From Ampelocalamus luodianensis (Eukaryota; Streptophyta; Magnoliopsida; Poales; Poaceae), in the NCBI GenBank assembly GCA_036346255.1, contig JAYEVH010000310.1, forward strand, positions 62,001-126,000: a stretch of 64,000 nucleotides of DNA. The letters run 5' to 3'. A program made the translations under genes and the position numbers. The first letter of the stretch is position 1. Each line of letters starts with the position of its first letter. This document shows, one piece after another, positions 33,701 to 45,460 of this stretch. The notes below the pieces were generated by a model that had not been told where the DNA came from, did no database searches, and saw only the letters and a list, made by a program, of their open reading frames with translations.

Positions 33701-35792
33701 TTTCGGACACATTTATTGCTAACAATGATTAGCATTAAATAAACACAAAATTAGCCCTAACGACTTCTGGTTTTTGGTTTTAAGCTTACGGGCCCACCTG
33801 GGAGTGGCACAGGGCTTATTTCCGACAGCCTTTTATACCGACACTTAACTAATCAATGATTAGACATTAATGATGCCCAAACGAACTGATTAGCGCTAGC
33901 GGAGGGGATTACAGGGGGTTGGGCCCACATGTCAGTGAGACATTAGGCCAAATTAGGACACAATTAATACTTCAAATGATTGGCAATGATTAAGCATTTA
34001 CTATGTCCTAAATAGATGACGAAAACGGGAGTTTACGCCCGGCAAAACCCCAAGCGAGAACAGTGGCTTGTCGCCGGCGACTCCGGTCACGGCGGCGCCC
34101 ACAAAACACCAAAATGGACTCGCAATAGCGATGCGAACCCAATGGTGATGACCTTGCCGGCGGTGGAGGTCTAGAACGCCGGCGAGCCGGAAAACACAGA
34201 AAGAGGCCATTTCGGCAAAACATGAAAATAGCAAAATGCTCCGCTGCGGCCCAGGAAAGCGAGTGCCAACAGTTCTAGGGACTAAATAGAAGCTACCTGA
34301 GCCAGGATGAGCTTCAAAAGATGGTCGGAGAAGCTTGAACACGATGGAGTTCACCGGAGCCGAGGAAGATGAAGAAGAAAATGACAACCTGAGCAAAATG
34401 AACACCAATGGGTGATCAAAATAGCTTCATTAAGGTTCCCATAAGCTCCACAAGTAAGTAATTGCAAAAAGAACCACTTACCGGAGTTGGAGAAGAAAAG
34501 GGGTGAAATCAGTCGAAAATCTCCAAACTTAAAATTGAGTGATTCCTGTGAATGCAACCCAAAATTAAGTTAGGGGAAGTATAAAGGAAGTTTTGGAGCT
34601 CGAAAGGGTACAAGAAAGATTGAAGATGAACCACTGGACACCAAGATCGCCATAGGAGCTCCTCGGGTCAACAATGGTGGTTTGAGAATTTGAAGTGGTT
34701 TTGAGCTCCAACACACAGAGTGAGCAAGGTGTGGTGTAATGGAACACCAGGAGGACCTAGAAGGGGCAATATATAGGGAAGGGATTAGGGTTTCGAGCAA
34801 GAACATGAGTCCATGGTGGGCCCGGTTCATGCTACGGCCATGGATCAAGAAATGATGGGAGCAAGTGAGCACGGTGAGAATGGAGGCGAAAGCCTGATGC
34901 GCATTTAATGCCCCGCAGAGAGACATTGATGAGAGCAAGCTTGAAAAGATAGTGCAAAGCTGCCCTCTCTCTCTCTGCCATTGCTTGCATGCGCCGCACG
35001 GCTAACCCAAGGAAGAAGAAGAACAGAGGAGACAAGCCACGACTGTTGGATTTGAGATGGACGGCTGCGATTTAAATGGTCCGCCGGACAGTCCGATTGT
35101 TTTCGGAAATATGGACGGTTGGATTGAGATCCAACGGTCCTAATTGAATAGTGCAACCGCACGGTCCGAATGCTTGCGTGAACGAGGGTCGAGCGATTAA
35201 GATCCAACGGCTAATATCAAACGCGCGCTAGGAAGGGAACCCTGGTGCAGTTAGTTGGTTCGGTCAAGCCCACTGGCTCGAGCCCGAGTCCGACTCAAAC
35301 CCAAGGAACAGTGGAACTAGGTTCTGGATTTTAAATAGACAGAGGCTTTAGAGGATTTATTAGAGGTAGCAAATTAACTCCAAAAATTCTGAAATTTTTA
35401 CAGGAGCTTGTTGACTTAGATATTGACCTTGCATAAAATTTTTAGAGGTTTTTGTGCATTGCATTTTCTCCAAAAATTCTACAAGGTACTGGTTCAGGTT
35501 TGACCGCCTCTAAAAATATTCAAACAATTTCTAAAAATTTGTGAAATTTTTCAGAGGGCCACACACCATCTCAAGAACTTAGGAAAAATATTTCCAGAGG
35601 ATGATCAAAAGATTTGACAAGGTTGTTTTTGAAGGATCAAGATTTGGATCAAAGACTTGTGACTTTGTATTTCCTTAGCTCTTGTACAATAATTGTTTAG
35701 TACACAAAGGAAATACATGATGTAAGAAAAAGTTTTAATTTATGCTTATTTTCTTACATTTGAAATACAAGTCTGAAACTTGGGATGTTACA
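30762..35792 (-). repeat. Solo LTR d (minus orientation), complete
   Basis: 5031 bp, TGTGAGG to TGTTACA, with TSD GAACC at 30757-30761 and 35793-35797. Same subfamily as e and f. Contents: hairpin 30847-30876, exon B-like from 31138 (EEEGELDGPHFCELC, stop lost), dyad GTTATCGAC/GTCGATAAC at about 32034, exon A 32307-32366, phrases GTTGGATC..GATCCAAC at 33203-33224 and 35118-35135, donor GTAAGT at 34481 and TATA box CTATATATT (about 34768-34777). The 158-codon plus frame at 33110-33586 is a by-product of the U3 repeats. Confidence 0.95.
32307..32366 (-). CDS. Candidate mini-exon A (copy d), one nonsense codon
   Basis: 60 nt between TTCGCGTTAG and CAAG|GCAAGC. Phase 1 reads FEEFIEPEHSPL, TAG, QDQPQQ. 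The stop fits CAG>TAG. Length and phase are intact. Confidence 0.45.
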
Positions 35793-35913
35793 GAACCAAA
35801 GCTTGGACTTGGACCCAAGCTCGTGAGCTTAACGAGCTCGAGCTCGAGCCTACAGCCCGTGGGGGTGAGTGTAGTGGTCGAGCAGAACATCTCACTATGA
35901 TTCATAACCGAAG
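35793..35913. other. Right flank of LTR d
   Basis: Begins with the second GAACC. It has a GAGCTTAACGAGCTCGAGCTCGAG-like stretch with nested AGCTCGAGCT palindromes. No gene. Confidence 0.4.
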
Positions 35914-35998
35914 TACTTCCTCCATTCTTTTTTACTTGATGTCCTTGAATCCATGATGTCAAACTTTCTAAAGTTTAACCGCCAATAGGTTTAAAGCC
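35914..35998. mobile_element. Stowaway-like MITE stub, cut by element O
   Basis: TACTTCCTCCATTCTTTTTT followed by ACTTGATGTCC and AACTTTCTAAAGTTTAACC is the usual start of grass Stowaway MITEs (TA target, CTCCCTCCGT-type terminus). The other half is not present before the O LTR begins. Confidence 0.45.
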
Positions 35999-38900
35999 CA
36001 TAATGACCCCAAGTTTATAAACAGATAATAAAATGCTTTATGAAAAATAATGAGGTCTTTGTTCATAGCATTACTATTCATTTCTACAATTTGGGCAAGA
36101 TGTTACAAATTAAAACCTTCTTTTTGCCAAAAATCCCAAAAGGACCATTTAAAGTCTTAAAGGAATACGAGATAAAACTTGTATTATGACTGGGAAGTAT
36201 TTTTATTAAAGCCTAGATAAATTATCTTGGCTAAAAATATTTTTGTTGCATTTTTTTTAGAAATTAAATTGATTTAAAGAAAAATAATTGTTTTTAAATG
36301 AATATTTGCGGGCTAAAATAAATATTTATGTATTTTACAAAGTGATAATGTGGTATATAAAATTTATCTGGGAAATATGTTATCCCAGTAGCTTCCAGTA
36401 GAAATTTCATGAATTGATAAATTTATTTGCTATTTTTAAAATCCCAGTCAAACCTTTCAAGTATTTGAATGGGTCTGGTCAACTAAACTGGTCTGGACTC
36501 AAGACCTAGCACTGTAGCGACTCACTCTCATGTGGTTGGGTCCAACCCAGTGCACCGGTTCGGCTCTGTCACGATCGGGCGCGAGCCCAAAACCCATACG
36601 TGATATGAGCCGTCGATCTTCAATCGAACGGGCGAGACTATAACGCCCCGCGGGCTATCCACGTGGCGTCTTAATCTCCGCCGTTGGATCTTGATCCAAC
36701 GCTCGAGATCAGTGTGTGCAATCGGACAACTCCGAGCCCTTCTCAATCTCCACCGTTCATTCTCAATCCAACAAAGACATCCCTTTTCGTTTTAAACTTA
36801 AAGGCGCTTTTATCGAGCCGTTAGATTCAAATCCTCGACTTTTCCCTTTACCGCGTGCTATTAAGGCGCGCTCCTGCGGGCCGTTGGATCTTCATCGTGT
36901 GGTCCAGATTGGTGTATGCATTCGGACGACTCGGATCCCCTACGATCGCGGCCGCTCATCTTTGATCTAACGCGCCGCTTATTTGACCAAATCAAAGACG
37001 CGTTTATGTGGGCCTTTGGATTTAAATCCTACGGCGCTCCTTTTTGACCGTGGGCCTTTAAAGCCCAAATTCGGTGGGTCGTTGGATTTTCATCGTAGGG
37101 TCCATATGAGTGTATGCAATCGGACCATCTGGTTCTTTGCCCCATCTCGACCGTAGAAATCTAATCGGATGGTGCCGCGTCATCACATCAAAAAGGGGTG
37201 ACGTGTATCCCTTTTAATCGATCGTTGGATCTTAATCCAACGTCTCTCTTTGAAAGCGGAGCCTCGAAGCCTTCGGGATTTCATTTAGATCTCGATCGAC
37301 CGACCTAGATCGTGCGGTCCATATTAACTGGTACCGATTCAAATCTTTTAATCTCCCTATTTATCACAGCCGCCCATTTCCAATCGGACGGCTGATATTC
37401 TTTTGAGCTTTTGTGAAGCGCGCGCGGCTGAGAATGACAATGGGACCCACATGTAAGAGTGTTCTTATCTTCTTCCCTCTCTCTCAGCGCGCAGATCTCT
37501 CTGTAAACAGAGGAGAGGATTTATCCCAAAGTTTATGCACTAATTTTTGGATGTTTAGCTAAATGGACACCTCATCAACTCTAAACCTTTCTCTCTTGCC
37601 CAGTAGCTCAACATCCATATATAAACCCTAGCTTTCTTTGCTGTTGCCATTGTTGACCACTAAATCTTTTCATCGTCATTTCCAGTCCAGTGGAGTTTCT
37701 TGCTCCTGTTCTTTGCTTGTCCATCCCAAGCACTGGTTTTACCTTGTAATAAAGATTTGACATCATTTGTAGGTTAAACCAGAGTTTATTTCTCTGTCAA
37801 TCATCATCGGTTTTCAGAGTCTTTGGCTCCTTTCCCATCCTGGTAAGCTAAAAACCCTGGTTATGACATCTTGAGCATCTTAAGGACTTTAAAAGCTGCT
37901 GTGAATCATTCTTTTGAGCATCAGTAGCTTCAACTTGCTTCGAACTGAAAAGTTGTTATTATAACTTTTCGGTTTTCCATGTCATTTTCAAGACCTAGGG
38001 TTTCTCCTGTCGACTTGTTATCCTAGTTAGGTTTAAACTAAACCCTAGCAGCATATCATGTTGATCTTTCAATTCTTGTCATCATCTATTTTGCTTCATA
38101 AGCAAAGATCTGTCTCTGTTCCTTTTTGTCGGCTTAACCGACAAAAATGAGTTTCTTCTTAGTTGATGTAATCTAACTGATTAGGGTTAGATTAAGGTTG
38201 GTTTGGGATATTAATTACCCTAAAAGATCATGCTAAGTTTCATTTATGAACTTTTGCATGTTCTGTATTCCTTTTTCCAAAAATTGCAGTATGTCCTGTT
38301 TTCAGCTCTTTTAAAATCTGAAAACTGGGACTTTGCACTAAACTCCGTTTCATCTTTTGAAAACAAAGAAGCTATATTATGGGTTATTATCACTATTATG
38401 GGTAGTTATGGCTTAAGCATCTGTAATCATGCATTTCCAAATTGATCATGCATATTTCTTTCATTTTGAACTTATTGTCGGCTTTAGCATTTATTGGATT
38501 TATTTGCTTTCTATAGAATCGGTTCATTTGAAGTTTTGAATCGCCTCTAAACAATCAACTCGCAATGTAGTATACTACTACCAAAGCAAGCTTCCTCTTT
38601 GCACCATGTTGATCCCTAATTTTATACATTAGATTTTTTCTAAACTCGGTGACAACTATGCATGCTATTTTTCCAAAATACAAATTTTGACTATTCAGAC
38701 CGAACTCGACTATTCGGTTCAAGTCCCCACGCACTTCCACATGCACGTGTATGGGCGCTGCTTGGTTAAGTAAAATGTTAAGACTATTGGGTTGGAAACA
38801 GAGAGTAAGGATATGTGTATTGACCTTGTATGGCATAGATGCTTTGGTCTTATGACTGCGTTGTATGCCATGTGAGCTTGTATGTCGAAGACGATGTTCT

Positions 38901-40075
38901 TAGAAGGGTGAGGGCGTATATGTGCTCCGTAGCATATACGATACCTTAATGGTGCCGATTGCATTCTAATATGGGTAGTGAGCCCATTCGCATTTAATTG
39001 TTTGGATCGGCATTCGATGCAACATGTGTGCCTCGGTTAGCGGATGCTATCGATCGTTGTTTAAGCGGGATCACCACACATGGGGTCCAACTCAATAGTG
39101 TTAGCTTGTTGAAAAATACCAAATCTTAGTTTCCCGGTCGGCATACCAAAGGAAGTATGTCATCATTCGGAAGCATCCAAGGCAACGGGCTAGCTAAGTC
39201 ATGTGGGTAAAGATGTACACCTCGCAGGTATAAACTGTTCGAATAGCCGTGTCCATGGTCATGGACGATAACTTGAATTGATGTCATCTCAGATAGAAAT
39301 TTTGATTTTCAAAATCTGGTTTCGGTTTGTTTTTGGTGTGCATGAGGGATTCATGCAATCGCATCGCTTACATTTAATGTCTTTACTTGTTGTTCTACTT
39401 TATCTTTGATTTATTAAATGGCTTTATCAAAATTTAGCCTTTGTAGGTTAAGATGTATCGCTTATGCAAATTTGAACCTTTAAACCTTCCTGTTGAAACC
39501 TTATGCATGTAACAACTCTATCCATTTGTATAGGCTCTAATAACCACTTTCTTTTATTAGTTTGTGTAAGACTTCCTGAGTACCTTCCGTACTCAAGGTG
39601 CTACCACCTATTGTTGCGGTGAGGACGGTTTTCTTTATGAAGTACCGTTAGCGCCGATCAGGTGACGCTAACGAGTAAAGCTACTTCTTTCCTCCACGCA
39701 ATTGCTGCGGGTGGATGAGGCCATTGGTGGACTTTAATCTTTTGTTTTGCTTCCATTGTTAAACTTTTGAAGTGACCAAGTCACTTAATATTGTAGTACT
39801 AAACCGAATGATGTAAGCTTATGTTTAATTATGCAAATGTATGACTTGTATGTGTATGATGCAATGTTGTTGAAGGATATATATATGCAATGGTCGTTGA
39901 TCCCGGGAACCATTGTGAGATATATATATATCCGGGATCTGTTTATTGGAATTGATACTTGTTAAATTTATATCTTTAGCATGATCTTTAATTAAGGGGC
40001 ACATCTTGTTCCTTCATTAATAATCGTATACAAGATGAATTTAATTAAGTACATTTCCAATAACTCGCGCCTACA
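35999..40075 (+). repeat. 5' LTR of element O
   Basis: Aligned with 60725-64000. The first bases are CATAATGACCCC here against TGTAACAGCCCC in the 3' LTR. A 325-bp stretch of the 3' LTR (63421-63745) is replaced here by 10 bp (38691-38700). TATA box at 37616-37626 (CATATATAAAC), ATG-free leader to the donor CCTG|GTAAGC at 37843, exon A-like 38517-38585 (scrambled at CTG/CAG), exon B-like from about 39619, and a long hairpin at 39875-39933. The end is placed at CCTACA before the PBS, from family pattern. Confidence 0.8.
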
Positions 40076-40078
40076 ATG

Positions 40079-40092
40079 CTGGTATCGTGAGC
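40079..40092 (+). other. Degenerate PBS (tRNA-iMet) of element O
   Basis: CTGGTATCGTGAGC resembles the plant PBS TGGTATCAGAGC with the CAG altered. It lies directly after the proposed LTR end. Confidence 0.55.
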
Positions 40093-40295
40093 ATACGCTG
40101 TACTGTAGGTTAGAAGTAGCCCTGGCAAACAATTAGAGAGTTTTCTGATAAACCTATTTTCAAGCAGTAATGTATTTTCGAAAGCTTAAGTGTGACATCT
40201 TTTATTTCTTATCTTCCTTAATATCAATTCTTGCCCAACTTTTTGTTGGTTTATTTAAAAGTGAATTGTTTCTTACCTTGTCCTTTTGTCTATAG

Positions 40296-41031
40296 ATGAG
40301 TGGGTGGTATTTGGTCAAGGAGACCCGAGCTGAAGATGTTGATGGATTTCCAGCCTTACTTCGGGACATGATGTGGCGATCCAATTTCACCTATCAGCCG
40401 GAGTACGCCATCTATCGACGAGACCGAGGACTAGGCATGGAGGAGTATCGTGCCCTCATCAACGTCATCGCTAGACATGTAGCTGGCAGTGTTCCCTACT
40501 GTGTCCAAGCACTTGCCACCCTCTCGAGGCTATGGTCGCTCAGAAGTCGCAAGTAGGATGATGAGCCTTCTTCGTCATGATTTGTAATTGTCTCAACCAC
40601 CCTATGACCACTTCCCAATCAAGGCCCTACCTCCAAGTGAGCATGTTCGATGAGATACGATTTGGCGAAGACCCCAGTGCGGCGGTTGGCGAGGATGGTC
40701 CGCATTATGGACCAAATCCATCGATGTCTTGTGAGTGAGCTATGGGAAACTCGGCACGCCTTAATGAGGCCCAGAGTACCGCTTCTTGAGTCAACATGAA
40801 CCGCGTTCTCGCAACGTGCTTTATGGTGACAACGAGACCTCTCCTCTCTCGCCGCACCGCCTTTTATCGACTTCCAGTGGCGGGTGTGTACTGCTTATGG
40901 ACAAGCGCGCCAAGCCCGATGATCGCAGCTTTCTCGCACTCTGCGGACTGCACCTCACGGAGGTCATCACCATCGTTGGGTTCCCGAGGCGCCTTATTAG
41001 CCCTTTGATCCTGTTGATACGGGTTCCCTAG
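40296..41031 (+). pseudogene. Extra open frame in the leader of element O, upstream of gag
   Basis: The first 86 codons (40296-40556) start at an ATG directly behind a perfect acceptor-like TTTTGTCTATAG. They read MSGWYLVKETRAEDVDGFPA at the start, and a central stretch PEYAIYRRDRGLGMEEYRAL looks like folded protein. After a stop, a shifted frame (about 40655-40790) reads RLARMVRIMDQIHRCL and SELWETRHALMRP, so the original frame probably ran on to about 41030. I do not recognise the product. It is not gag, pol or a known env. Elements 1 and 2 have no such frame in their leaders. Confidence 0.5.
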
Positions 41032-41411
41032 AGCTCATCTTTTGAATGAGTTCCCGTGAACTTTAATCGGGATCTTTACGCTAGCACCTCGACGATGAAT
41101 CCTCATGGCTAAGTGTCTCATTAGTATAGTAGTTGTCCTTAAATAAAATGTATGTAATAGGCAGTAGTATTTTGTACAAAGTATGTAAGTTTAACTTTCA
41201 GCTTGTAATTTGACCTTTATGGCCGACTATGATGTAAGACTGAACCAAATTTTTGTTGTATATATATGAAGTTTCGGTTTTGGTGTTGATTTGAATACAT
41301 GGCATAGCATGATGCATTATATGTACAGTCTTTGTTTCTTTCCTAATTGCAATCTTGTTTGTGTTTGCCGAGTATATCCTTGTTATGTTGTTAACCATGG
41401 TGTGGTAACAG

Positions 41412-42541
41412 ATGACAGACCTACTACTCGCGCAAGCGCAACAAGGAAGGGCATGTCGACTCCCGTGCCTCATTCTCAGGGAGGGCCGACTGAACCTTCC
41501 AGCTCTCAGGGTCCGCAAGGTGGTTCTCAGGAAGAGGAGCTTCCTCCACCACCTTCGATGGCCGATGTGCTCATGCAAATTGAGCGCAATCGAATGGACC
41601 AAACGCGCATCTTGGAGCAGATTGCGCGCAACACTTCTTCTCCTGTTGCACCACCGCCGAGCAGAGGTCACCATGTGCGTGGCGTCTTGCGACTTTGGCG
41701 GACTAACCGCGGTGTTCTCTAGCTCAGATCCTATGGAAGCAGAGGACTGGCCGGACCATTGAGAAGAAGCTATTAATTGCTCAGTGTTCCGAGAGGGAAA
41801 AGGTTCTCTTCGCCAGTTATTAGCTTGATGGACCAGCTAGCATATGGTGGGATAATCTCCTTGCCATTCAGCCTGCTGGACATATCCCTACTTGGGATGA
41901 GTTCGTGGAAGCTTTTCGCGAAGCTCATATTCCTGAGGGAGTCATGATGATCAAGCAACAAGAATTTCTCGCTCTCAAGCAAGGGCGAAAGTCTGTTACC
42001 GAATATCTACATGAGTTCAACTTCCTTGCCAGATATGCCCCTGATGATGTTTCGACTGACCTTCGTCGTCGAAACCGGTTCTTGAATGGGTTATCTGAAG
42101 AATTGCAGATGGCTGTAGCTTTGCATGACTTCCGGAATTTCTCTCATTTGGTCAACAAAGCAATTGTGGCGAAAGCAAGAGCAAGGCATTGATGAGTCAC
42201 GCAGCGGCAAATGACTTCTCGCTTATTCTGGTGGCGCTCACCAAGACCTCGCATGTGGGTGTCTGGACCACCGCGAGCACCCGCCCCTTTGTACCAAGGC
42301 CTTTGGTGTTTGCCCTCGCCCATCCTCTTCCACCAATCAACCAAGGCCCAGTGGAAACCGCCACCACTGTTGTGACTGTCGGCCCGGAGTTGTATGCTAC
42401 CATCGTGGCGCCGTGGCATTTTGCCAATCGGTGTCATGCCGGGGCTCGGGGATACCACCTATTTCACCTTCCCGACCAATGTGCGCCCCGCACCACCTTC
42501 CCGACCGTGGTCAAGCGACTGCTCTCGCTCGAGGGCGGGTG
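41412..42541 (+). pseudogene. Gag of element O (frame-shifted)
   Basis: The ATG at 41412 follows GGTAACAG; the matching gag frame is entered at ATG 41453. It has the same landmarks as gag of complex 1: IERNRMDQTRIL, DPMEAEDW (shifted frame), LALKQGRKSVTEYLHEFN, LSEELQ, then a zinc-knuckle trace (CYHxG..GHFAN-RC, about 42391-42440) with an internal indel. At least four frameshifts separate these blocks. Confidence 0.85.
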
Positions 42542-42569
42542 AACCAGACATCGCCGAGGAAGCACTGCC

Positions 42570-43830
42570 ACTCTGAAGTTGTACTTGGTATGCTCCTAGT
42601 TAATTTCAAGATCGCAATCGCTTATTTGATTCTCGAGCATCCCATTCATTTGTTAGTAGGCGCTTGCTACTCAACATCATTTACTGGTGCATCATCTTCA
42701 TCCACCCCATATCATCCATTCACCTGGATCAGCCTTTATGACTAATCAAGTCTACCGTGATGTCAATATAAATATTGAAGGGGTAGACTTTTGGGCTGAT
42801 TTGATTGTGATAGATTCTAAAGGGTTGGATGTTATCTTGGGAATGGATTGGTTATCCAAGCACCTTGGGCAAATTAATTGTGCTCATAAATCCATTCCTT
42901 TAACTAATGAAAGCGGCACTTCGGTCATTTTTCAATCCAGGACAATGGGTTCTCACCTTTGTGCTCACCAAGTTGATACTACTCCTTCTTTGGAGTTAGT
43001 ACCAATTGTCTGTGAGTATGTTGATGTCTTTCCTGAAGACCTTCCGGTTTGCCACCGGATCGGAAGTGGAATTTGTTATTGAACTCGTTCGAATCGCTCC
43101 TATATCCAGCGCCCTTATCGAATGCCCGCCAACGAGTTGGTTGAATTGAAGAAGCAACTCGAGAATTGCTTGACAAAGGATTTATTCGACCGAGCTCCTC
43201 ACCTTGGGATGCCCGCAATCTTTGTCGAGAAGAAAGACAATACTTTATGGATGTGTGTGGACTACCGTCTGTTAAATGAGGTCACTATCAAGAACAAGTA
43301 TCCTTTGCCTCGCATTGATGACCTTTTTGATCAATTGGTTGGTGCCCGAGTCTTTTCAAAGATTGATTTGAGGTCGGGCTATCATCAAATCAAGGTTAGA
43401 GCCGAGGACATTCCTAAAACAGCTTTTCTACTCGTTATGGTTTGTATGAGTACATCGTTATGTCCTTTGGTCGACCAATGCGCCACCTATTTCATGAACC
43501 TTATGAATTCGGTGTTCATGGATTTCTTGGATAAGTTCGTTGTCGTATTCATTGACGACATCCTTATTTATTCTAAGTCCGATAAGGACCATGAACAACA
43601 TTTGCGATTTCAGCCGAAACACTTCGTCGGCATCAATCGTATGCTAAGTTTAGCAAGTGTGCTTTCGCTTAGAGAAGTTGCATTTCGGGACATGTGCTAT
43701 CCAAGGAGGTATCATTGTCGATCCAAGCAAGGTACAAGATGTACTAAATTGGAAGCCTCCCAAGAGTGTCTCGAGACCCAAGTTTTCTTAGACTTGCGGG
43801 TTATTACCGAGGTTCATTGAAAATTTCTCC
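42570..43830 (+). pseudogene. Protease and reverse transcriptase of element O
   Basis: The protease trace around 42633-42660 gives LFDSRASHSF, so the glycine of the D-S-G active site is replaced. ILGMDWLSKHL follows in the frame 42687-43082. The reverse transcriptase frame (43122-43820) has [36 protein letters not shown] and FIDDILIYS, with a frameshift in the middle (after DIPKTAF) and another after the catalytic block. Confidence 0.85.
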
Positions 43831-43856
43831 AAAATTGCTAGACCTTTGACTCGCTT

Positions 43857-44180
43857 TTGCGTAAAGAGAGAAAATTTGAATGGTCAGCTAAATGTGAGGA
43901 GAGTTTTCGGCTTCTGAGAGCTCTCTTGACTAAAGCTCCAGTTCTCACTCTTCCGGATATTCATAAGAGCTTTGACATCTACTGCGATGCATCTCGCCAT
44001 GGACTTGGTTGTGTGCTTATGCAAGAAGGCCGAGTTGTGGCATATGCATCTCGGCAGTTGCGCCCTCATGAAGTCAATTATCCTACTCATGATTTGGAAC
44101 TGGCTGCCGTAGTCCATGCGTTGAAGATTTGGCGACATTACCTTCTCGGTAATCGTTGTGAGATCTATACTGCATCATAA
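43857..44180 (+). pseudogene. RNase H of element O
   Basis: 107 codons with [40 protein letters not shown] and [20 protein letters not shown]. It ends at a stop one base out of frame with integrase (44158 onward). Confidence 0.85.
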
Positions 44181-45460
44181 AGCTCAAGTACATATTCACT
44201 CAATTGATTTGAATATGAGACAAAGAAGATGGCTTGAACTGATCAAGGACTACGACATGGGTATTCATTATCATCCTGGTAAAGCCAATGTGGTGGCAGA
44301 TGCTTTAAGCAGAAAGTCACAATGCAACTGCACATTCTCTCTACCTGCGGCCAAGGACTTGTGTGCTGATTTTCAGCGCTTAAGTCTTGACTTGGTGGAA
44401 GAAGGTTTTCTTGCTGCATTGCAAGTGGAGCCTACACTGGAATCTCAGATTCTTGAGGCCCAGAAAACTGATGCCGAGGTAGCCGAAATCAAGGAGAACT
44501 TGAAAGCGGGTAAAGCCAACGAATTCTCTGAAGATGATCGCGGTATGATTCGATATCGCCATCGTTTGGTAGTACCTGCAGATCCTCATCTAAGGAGTCT
44601 AATTCTTAGAGAGGCTCATAATTCCAAGTTTTCTCTACATCCTGGAAGTACCAAGATGTACCAGGATTTGAAGAAAACATTTTGGTGGAGCCAAATGAAA
44701 AGGCAAATTGCTCAGTATGTTGCTGAATGTGATATTTGCCAAAGGATATTTGCCAAAGGGTTAAAGCTGAACATCCAAGCCACCGGTACCCTTCAGCCTT
44801 TGCCTATTCCACAGTGGAAATGGGAGGAGATCGGTATGGATTTTGTTACTGGTCTTCCCAAAACTTCCAATGGATCCGATGCCATTTGGGTAATCATCGA
44901 CTGTTTGACAAAAGTGGCTCATTTTATTCCTGGCCAGACCAATTTCATGGCAAGCGGCAGCGAGCTTTATATGGCTAGAATTGTTTGTCTTCATGGTGTT
45001 CCCAAGGTCATTGTCTCCGACCGTGGCCCCGGGCCACTTCCCACTTTGGAATTGTCTTCATCAAAGCATGGGGACCGAACTCTCTTCAAGATCGCTTATC
45101 ATCCTCAAACTAGTGGTCAAACTGAGAGAGTGAATCAAGTAATGGAAGATCTTCTTCGGTCTTATGTGCTATCTTATAGCAAAGACTGGGAGAAATCTTT
45201 GCCATATGTGGAATTTTCCTACAATAATAGCTACCAAGCAAGTATTCAAATGTCACCTTTGAAGCCTTGTATGGGAGAGCTTGTAGGACTCCATTGAATT
45301 GGTCCGAGTCTCGTGAAAGATCATTCTATGGTCCAGACTTGGTAAAGGAAGCAGCATAAGAGCAAGTTCGTCTGATTCGAGATTGTTTGAAAACTGCATA
45401 CCTCGTCGTAAAAGCTATGTCGACCATCGTCGCCGTGAATTAAGCTTTGAGGTAGATGAC
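44158..45460 (+). pseudogene. Integrase of element O, interrupted by element 2
   Basis: A 379-codon frame to 45297. It contains the RNase H tail ([20 protein letters not shown]), zinc-finger HPGSTKMYQDL and ECDIC, and the catalytic acidic residues in MDFVTG, VSDRG and TERVNQVMED. One indel falls before the [12 protein letters not shown] region. Codons for RRELSFEVDD run to 45460, where element 2 starts. The next codons resume at 60092. Confidence 0.9.

Noticed and set aside
38230..38445. 71-codon frame in the O LTR as an ATG-bearing upstream exon of the LTR-encoded peptide
   Set aside because: It is AT-rich, hydrophobic and not seen at the matching place in other LTRs. There is no consistent donor or phase to exon A.
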